A stretch of DNA of 21,209 bases from Bacillota bacterium (lineage in GTDB: Bacteria; Bacillota_A; Clostridia; Lachnospirales; Lachnospiraceae). Shown piece after piece: positions 16,988 to 21,209 of this stretch (positions are counted from its first letter, which is position 1; every line of letters starts with the position of its first letter). The stretch lies in assembly GCA_023443925.1 (NCBI GenBank), contig JAEZSL010000423.1, positions 1 to 21,209 on the forward strand, written 5' to 3'. Under the pieces are notes generated by a model. It saw nothing but the letters and a program-made list of their open reading frames with translations, ran no database searches and was not told where the DNA came from. The position numbers and the translations under genes were made by a program.

Positions 16988-17134
16988 TTATAATTTATCC
17001 TTATCCTCAAGTAAGGTTTGTATTACATCAGCAAATTCTCTTAGATTCTCTGTATCTTTCCCCTTTTTCCAAAACGCGTAATAATTCAATTGAAAATCAC
17101 AGCTTTTATATTCTATCCCTAAAAGTACTTTCGA
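16988..17134 (-). pseudogene. Out-of-frame tail resembling the C-terminus of a LysR-type regulator
   Basis: In the +1 frame relative to larC, a 48-codon open stretch ends ...LREFADVIQTLLEDKDKL and a TAA. The segment LNYYAFWKKGKDTENLREF has the form of the last strand and helix of LysR-type effector domains (aromatic strand, W-K-K, then helix with L-x-x-F). There is no start codon; upstream stops lie in the same frame inside larC. It overlaps the last 29 bases of larC. The family assignment is tentative; that it is a coding relic joined to larC is better supported. Confidence 0.4.
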
Positions 17135-17963
17135 TTATCATCGCCCTTAAGATACTTGGCCGCTCATACTTACGCTTTCCCGCACCAATTCCAATCTTTC
17201 GTATATGAAATTCACTCGGCAGTATATCCAAAGTCTTTATAGCTGCTACAATTGCAGCACCTGTTGGTGTGATAAACTCACCCTCCATCTCCATAAGCTG
17301 AAGATTCAAGTTATGTGCCTGTATGATATTAACCACCGCTGGTACAGGTACCGGCAATAATCCATGCTGGCACCTTACCATTCCATGTCCTTCATATAAC
17401 TTTGGAACAATAACCTCATTTATATGTAGATTATCAAGACACACAGCTGCGGCAACAATATCAATTATAGAATCTACGGCACCTACTTCATGAAAGTGTA
17501 CCTCCTCTAAAGGGCGATTGTGGGCTTTGGATTCTGCCTCCGCCAATATTGTAAAGATACACAATGCAAGTTTTTTTGCCTGTTCTGTTAACTTACCCTG
17601 TTCGATTATTTCACGGATTTCATGCATTCCTCTATGCTCATGGAGATGGTCATGCATCTGGTCATGGTTATGAGTATGGTCATGGTTACTATTTTGATTA
17701 TGATTTTGTTGATGGTCTTTACCATGCAGATATTCCATGTCATGATCATGATTATCGTGGTCCTTGTCTAAAATCACATTAAAATCGCAAGCATCAATTC
17801 CTGCTTTCATAACTCTGCTTATTTCTATACGATAACCTTGAAGAGGGAGACTGTTTACCGCTTCTAAAAGAATCTTTTGATCCGCACCCAAATCCAGCAA
17901 GGACGCAACCATCATATCACCGCTAATGCCTGAATAGCATTCCAAATATAACAAATTACCCAT
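17106..17963 (-). CDS. larC: LarC N-terminal part (LarC1), nickel-insertion protein for NPN cofactor, truncated
   Basis: LarC inserts nickel into the pyridinium-3,5-bisthiocarboxylic acid mononucleotide to complete the nickel-pincer cofactor. The 285 residues match the LarC1 part: LYLECYSGISGDMMVASLLDLG at the N-terminus, a His/Asp-rich metal-binding stretch (68-114, over fifteen His), VHFHEVGAVDSIIDIV (155-170), then FITPTGAAIVAA and KIGIGAGKRKYERPSILRA. Full LarC is about 400 residues; in Lactobacillus plantarum it is made from two frames, larC1 and larC2, by programmed frameshifting. Here the protein ends at that boundary and the following frames do not encode a LarC2 domain. The start at 17963 follows AAAGGAGG. 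It is the last lar gene of a leftward group. Confidence 0.85.
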   Translation of the reverse strand: MGNLLYLECYSGISGDMMVASLLDLGADQKILLEAVNSLPLQGYRIEISRVMKAGIDACDFNVILDKDHDNHDHDMEYLHGKDHQQNHNQNSNHDHTHNHDQMHDHLHEHRGMHEIREIIEQGKLTEQAKKLALCIFTILAEAESKAHNRPLEEVHFHEVGAVDSIIDIVAAAVCLDNLHINEVIVPKLYEGHGMVRCQHGLLPVPVPAVVNIIQAHNLNLQLMEMEGEFITPTGAAIVAAIKTLDILPSEFHIRKIGIGAGKRKYERPSILRAMIIESTFRDRI

Positions 17964-18015
17964 TTGTAATCCTCCTTTTGTAACTTTATTTATAGCCCAA
18001 TATGTTTAAAGTACC

Positions 18016-18042
18016 TGAATAAATACTTCAAGTATTTATTCA
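18016..18042. repeat. Perfect 27-base palindrome between larB and larC
   Basis: TGAATAAATACTT, a central C, and AAGTATTTATTCA form perfect 13-base arms. In RNA it would fold to a stable AT-rich hairpin in the 120-base larB-larC gap. No T-run follows in either direction, so it is not a standard terminator. It could stabilise or process the mRNA, or serve as an operator. Confidence 0.65.
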
Positions 18043-18083
18043 CATCTGTATCTAAATACACCGTTATTCTTAGTATGGTACAA

Positions 18084-18836
18084 TTACTCTTCCGCTTTAA
18101 CAGCAAGCCTATTAATCTGTGTTGCCATATATCCAGCTCCGTAACCGTTATCAATATTTACAACTGCAACTCCATTAGCGCAGGAATTAATCATTGTCAA
18201 TAGTGCTGCAATTCCATTCATATTAGCACCATAACCCACTGAAGTCGGAACAGCAATGACTGGTTTATCTACAAGCCCGCCAAGTACACTTGCCATAGCC
18301 CCTTCCATTCCGGCTGCCGCAATAACACAATTCGCTTTTTGAATAATCTCAAGCTTTGCCAACAGGCGATGTAATCCGCTCACGCCAACATCATAAATTC
18401 GTTCGACATTACTTCCGAAATATTCCGCTGTTTGTGCTGCCTCTTCCGCTACAGGAATATCGGCAGTTCCAGCCGTACATACTGCAATTTTCCCAGTTCG
18501 TATTTTATCTTTTTTTTCAATTTTAATAATACGGGATAGAGGATCGTACACAGCTTCCTGACATTCTTTATGAATTAGTTCATATTGGTCCTTCGAAGCT
18601 CTGGTTCCTAAGACCTCCCCCTCTTCCTGATATAATTTTTTAAAAATTTCCAGTAAATGCTCGTCGGATTTGCCACTGCAGAAAATAACTTCAGCAAATC
18701 CGGATCTTATTTTTCTGTGAGTGTCCAACTTTGCATAGCCAAGTTCCTCGAACGGTTCCCTTCGAAAAAATCTTTCAGCATCTTCAATTGATATCTCACC
18801 TTTTTTTACTTTTTCTAATACCTCTTTCGCTTCCAT
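18084..18836 (-). CDS. larB: LarB, pyridinium-3,5-biscarboxylic acid mononucleotide synthase
   Basis: LarB starts NPN cofactor synthesis: it carboxylates nicotinic acid adenine dinucleotide at C5 and cleaves the phosphoanhydride. The 250-residue protein has a helical N-terminal region (EVLEKVKKGEISIEDAERFF) and a LarB-typical GYAKLDTHRKIRSGFAEVIFC. The C-terminal AIR-carboxylase (PurE)-like domain, from about residue 115, carries VCTAGTADIPVAEEAA, AAGMEGAMASVLGGLV and VIAVPTSVGYGANMNG. ATG 18836 is preferred because GGAGG stands five bases before it; a TTG start four codons upstream would overlap that site. Length and motifs are normal. It lies 259 bases after larE and 120 bases before larC. 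Confidence 0.92.
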   Translation of the reverse strand: MEAKEVLEKVKKGEISIEDAERFFRREPFEELGYAKLDTHRKIRSGFAEVIFCSGKSDEHLLEIFKKLYQEEGEVLGTRASKDQYELIHKECQEAVYDPLSRIIKIEKKDKIRTGKIAVCTAGTADIPVAEEAAQTAEYFGSNVERIYDVGVSGLHRLLAKLEIIQKANCVIAAAGMEGAMASVLGGLVDKPVIAVPTSVGYGANMNGIAALLTMINSCANGVAVVNIDNGYGAGYMATQINRLAVKAEE

Positions 18837-19094
18837 ACCTTCCTCCAAAATAGTAATTTATTTCGATCGAATCCACTTATTTTTTTACTATAGATAAAAA
18901 GCTACAAAAGCAAAATCACCTTCCGGTCAATTTCTGCCTTCATAGCTTTACTTCTATAATTAAACTGAAAAAAGCGGAATATCTTATATACAAAAATTGA
19001 ATATAATTTCTGTTATTTATTTGCTCTTGTAACTTACATCAGCTTTTGACAGATTCTATTTTCAATATGTCTTTCATATTAACCCATAAATAAA

Positions 19095-19922
19095 TCATTT
19101 AAGCGTCTTTTCCTCAGATGAAAGTACCTCATTCATACTTCCGGTTCGATATCCTGACATATCAAGTGTAACGTAGGTAAATCCAATCTGTTTAAATTTA
19201 TTGCTTATATTATCCATCACCTTAATATCAAAAAATTGTTCTCTTTCTTCAGGTGAAACTTCTATTCTTGCAATATCTCCGTGATGTCTTACGCGAATCT
19301 GGCGAATTCCCATATCAAGCAAAAATTGTTCTCCCTCTTCTACCATTTTCAGCTTCGGTTTTGTAATTTGAGTCCCATAAGGAAATCTGGAGGAAAGGCA
19401 GGCAAAAGCAGGTTTATCCCATGTAGGCAGATTTAATTTCCTAGACAGTTCACGAATATCCTCTTTGGTAAGTCCAGACTCTTTAAGCGGACTTACTACC
19501 TTTAATTCTCTTGCAGCCTGCATTCCAGGTCTATAGTCTCCCGTATCATCAATATTGGAGCCGTCAAAAATATATTCGACTTCATTATCCTTTGCAACTC
19601 GTGCTATTTTTGTGAACAGTTCTTTTTTACAGTAATAGCAACGGTTTTTGGGATTCTGTGCAAAACCTTCGATATCTAATTCTTCCGAATTTATTATAAT
19701 ATGTTTAACCCCCATATCCTTAGCATACTGAATCGCTTCTTTTAATTCACGTTCTGGATATGTTGATGAGGTGGCAGTTACAGCTATAAGTTTATTACCT
19801 AACACTTCATGGGCAGCATATACTAAAAAAGTGCTGTCCACCCCTCCCGAAAATGCAATAGCGGCACTACCTCTGCTTTTTATATTATCTTGTAATAATT
19901 TATATTTTTCATCTAATGACAT
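19095..19922 (-). CDS. larE: LarE, ATP-dependent sulfur transferase for NPN cofactor
   Basis: LarE activates the carboxylates of the LarB product with ATP and replaces them with thiocarboxylates. The 275-residue protein opens with the PP-loop SGGVDS (25-30). RCYYCKKELF supplies Cys95 and Cys98, and FACLSSRFPYGT supplies Cys175, at the position of the sacrificial cysteine of the L. plantarum enzyme. Having all three suggests the group of LarE proteins that bind a [4Fe-4S] cluster and can act catalytically (family knowledge; not shown here). The start at 19922 has AGGAGG upstream. It follows the DUF362 gene by 51 bases. Motifs, length and neighbours agree, so identity is secure. Confidence 0.93.
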   Translation of the reverse strand: MSLDEKYKLLQDNIKSRGSAAIAFSGGVDSTFLVYAAHEVLGNKLIAVTATSSTYPERELKEAIQYAKDMGVKHIIINSEELDIEGFAQNPKNRCYYCKKELFTKIARVAKDNEVEYIFDGSNIDDTGDYRPGMQAARELKVVSPLKESGLTKEDIRELSRKLNLPTWDKPAFACLSSRFPYGTQITKPKLKMVEEGEQFLLDMGIRQIRVRHHGDIARIEVSPEEREQFFDIKVMDNISNKFKQIGFTYVTLDMSGYRTGSMNEVLSSEEKTLK

Positions 19923-19973
19923 ATTTACTAACCTCCTGTATCTATTTCTAACTTATCATATACTGCTCTGTTA

Positions 19974-20855
19974 TTAATTAATTGAGACAAGTTCATATTC
20001 TCTGGAGCCCAGTCCTAATTCAGCAGCGGTTTCTACCGTATGGATACCATGAAGTTTCTCCATTCTCTCAATAAGAGATGCTTTACCTGTATCCGGTGAA
20101 TTATAGATTGCATCTACACAAGCCTGATCCAAGGCCACTGGATCTGCAGATGCAAAGATACCTATATCAGCCATTTCAGGATCATGAGGGTTAGAATCAC
20201 AATCACAGTCTATGGATATCTTATTTGCAACATTAATATACACAATATTTTTGCTGCCCATATAATAAATAACGGATTGATCAGCTTCTGCCATTGATTC
20301 CAGAAATGAGTCCTGGTCAGTCGTAAAAGCATCTTCAAACCTTTCACTCTTTGCAGCTGAGTGTATCCATATCTTTCCGTGAGAGGATGCAAGCCCAATA
20401 GACATATTTTTCAATGCACCTCCGAATCCGCCCATTGCGTGCCCTTTAAAATGAGATAGCATCAACATAGAATCATAATTTTTAAGATGTGCTCCAACAA
20501 AATTTTCTTTCAGATGTTTTCCCTTCAAAACAGGAAGTGGTATTTCACCCTCTTCATCCAAGATATCGCAAGGCGCAATGGCCTTGAATCCATGCTCCTC
20601 AATAGCTTTCCAATGATCTTCTGACATACTTCTCCTACCTGGATAGGCTGTATTACACTCGACAATAGTACCTTCCAGTTTTTGTACTAATTCCTTTATA
20701 AGCACCGGACTCAAAAAGTTATGACCCCCAGGTTCTCCTGTAGAAATCTTGACTGCTATTTTACCATTAAGAGTAACACCCATAGCTTCATAAATTTTAA
20801 TCAAACTTTCAGGCGTAATTTCATTTGTGTAATAAACTTTAGATTTTTTCATCAT
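19974..20855 (-). CDS. DUF362 domain-containing protein
   Basis: This 293-residue cytoplasmic protein belongs to the DUF362 family. Typical segments are KISTGEPGGHNFLSP, VECNTAYPGRRSMSEDHW, LSHFKGHAMGGFGGALKNMS (133-152), DCDCDSNPHDP and ASADPVALDQACVDAI (235-250). Many relatives carry a ferredoxin-like pair of [4Fe-4S] motifs; none is visible here, and only a few scattered Cys (67, 96, 217, 219, 246) remain. The function of the family is not established. It is the first gene of the leftward lar group, 51 bases before larE, so a role linked to the nickel cofactor or its enzyme is possible, but this is inference. Two adjacent ATGs (20850-20855) follow AAAGGAAGG. Confidence 0.85.
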   Translation of the reverse strand: MMKKSKVYYTNEITPESLIKIYEAMGVTLNGKIAVKISTGEPGGHNFLSPVLIKELVQKLEGTIVECNTAYPGRRSMSEDHWKAIEEHGFKAIAPCDILDEEGEIPLPVLKGKHLKENFVGAHLKNYDSMLMLSHFKGHAMGGFGGALKNMSIGLASSHGKIWIHSAAKSERFEDAFTTDQDSFLESMAEADQSVIYYMGSKNIVYINVANKISIDCDCDSNPHDPEMADIGIFASADPVALDQACVDAIYNSPDTGKASLIERMEKLHGIHTVETAAELGLGSREYELVSIN

Positions 20856-21013
20856 TATACCTTCCTTTCATACTTCAATTTGTTCCCTTTTCTTCCATAG
20901 AGTACTTAATATTCTGCTTTAATTTTTGCTTTTTTATTTGCCAGGCTGTTAATGAGTCTATAGTACAAATAAACTTATACAAATTTTTAAGGCAGAAATA
21001 TATTTACATTATA

Positions 21014-21044
21014 ACCATAGCACTTGGAGTTAACTTCAAGTCAA
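21014..21044 (-). promoter_or_regulatory. MerR-type promoter/operator upstream of the DUF362-lar genes
   Basis: Leftward TTGACT (21039-21044) and TATGGT (21014-21019) are separated by a 19-bp spacer, longer than normal, as in MerR-regulated promoters. The spacer region holds the dyad ACTTGAAGTTAACTCCAAGT (21022-21041), symmetric except at one base pair of each half. Its AGTTAACT core is shared with MerR-family operators such as the SoxR site. Transcription would start near 21006, giving a leader of about 150 bases before the DUF362 gene. No MerR gene lies in the window. Confidence 0.65.
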
Positions 21045-21095
21045 TAGGTTTTTATTATTTTATTATTATTTTTCCATAATCAAGTAAAATGCTAA

Positions 21096-21164
21096 AGTAA
21101 ATTCTACTTTGCAAGACTAAATTCATTTTGAAAGAGTAAATTCTTCTTACATGAATTTAGTTCT
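21096..21164. repeat. Three ~20-bp tandem repeats plus an inverted copy
   Basis: Read leftward, three units begin GAATTTACTCTTTCAAAAT, GAATTTAGTCTTGCAAAGTA and GAATTTACTTTAGCATTTTA, with steps of 19-20 bp. An inverted copy of the core (ATGAATTTAGT, 21151-21161) pairs perfectly with ACTAAATTCAT (21116-21126). The array lies 50 bases upstream of the MerR-type promoter. The even two-turn spacing is what repeated protein-binding sites look like. Confidence 0.55.
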
Positions 21165-21209
21165 GCACGACTTTCTGATATACTAGATTTGTCATGGATT
21201 TCTCCTACA

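Noticed and set aside
16876..17208. Plus-strand open frame over the larC-MATE junction
   Set aside because: It lies antisense to larC and the larC-linked tail, has no ribosome binding site and no recognisable protein features.
17560..17800. His-rich stretch in larC seen as low-complexity repeat DNA
   Set aside because: It encodes the metal-binding His/Asp region expected in LarC and stays in frame, so it is part of the gene rather than a repeat element.
18837..19094. larE-larB gap of 258 bases as a site for a missing gene or LarC2
   Set aside because: Leftward frames contain only 12- to 36-codon pieces with stops (e.g. one ending MKAEIDRKVILLL). None resembles LarC2 or another lar component, and no clear promoter was seen.
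20856..21003. Riboswitch in the long leader of the DUF362-lar genes
   Set aside because: No known nickel, cobalt or nicotinate riboswitch pattern and no terminator hairpin could be recognised. The leader is better explained by a coding-like relic.

Overview
The window looks like a chromosomal stretch from a low-GC, Gram-positive anaerobe of the class Clostridia, most plausibly a plant-polysaccharide-degrading member of the Lachnospiraceae. The reasons are the AT-rich intergenic DNA, strong AGGAGG-type ribosome binding sites, a DUF4317 protein (a family typical of these Firmicutes), and secreted glycosidases with starch- and arabinan-directed binding modules. This assignment is inference; no rRNA gene is present to fix it. 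No tRNA, CRISPR array or intact insertion sequence was recognised.

Left part (1-11.1 kb). A partial AraC-family regulator (minus) is divergent from a secreted GH13 alpha-amylase with two CBM26-like modules (plus). A bidirectional terminator separates the amylase from a leftward pair, a YfhO-family membrane protein followed by a GT2 polyprenyl-phosphate-type glycosyltransferase, which suggests cell-envelope glycosylation. Next come a uracil-DNA-glycosylase-family gene, a small three-helix membrane protein, and a secreted GH43 enzyme with CBM5/12-like, beta/gamma-crystallin-like and AbfB (CBM42) modules. Just upstream of the GH43 start lies a 23-codon remnant of a second CBM5/12 module, evidence of a past rearrangement.

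Middle part (11.1-17 kb). A DUF4317 gene (plus) faces a leftward group: a transglutaminase-like secreted protein, a small 65-residue ORF, a J-domain protein, and a possible small unannotated ORF. To the right is a MATE-family efflux transporter.

Right part (17-21.2 kb). A leftward gene set for the nickel-pincer nucleotide (NPN) cofactor runs in the order DUF362 protein, larE, larB, larC. LarB carboxylates and opens nicotinic acid adenine dinucleotide, LarE adds sulfur and LarC inserts nickel. The set is preceded by a near-perfect MerR-type promoter (19-bp spacer carrying a 20-bp dyad), but no MerR gene and no LarA-type racemase are in the window. larC stops at the LarC1/LarC2 boundary and runs out of frame into a tail resembling the C-terminus of a LysR-type regulator, so the cofactor pathway may be damaged here, or LarC2 may lie elsewhere. 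The right edge carries three ~20-bp tandem repeats plus an inverted copy of their core, with no assigned function.

The most interesting items are the lar locus (unlinked target enzyme, MerR-like control, truncated LarC), the end-repeat array, the CBM remnant, and several unexplained dyads and small ORFs.
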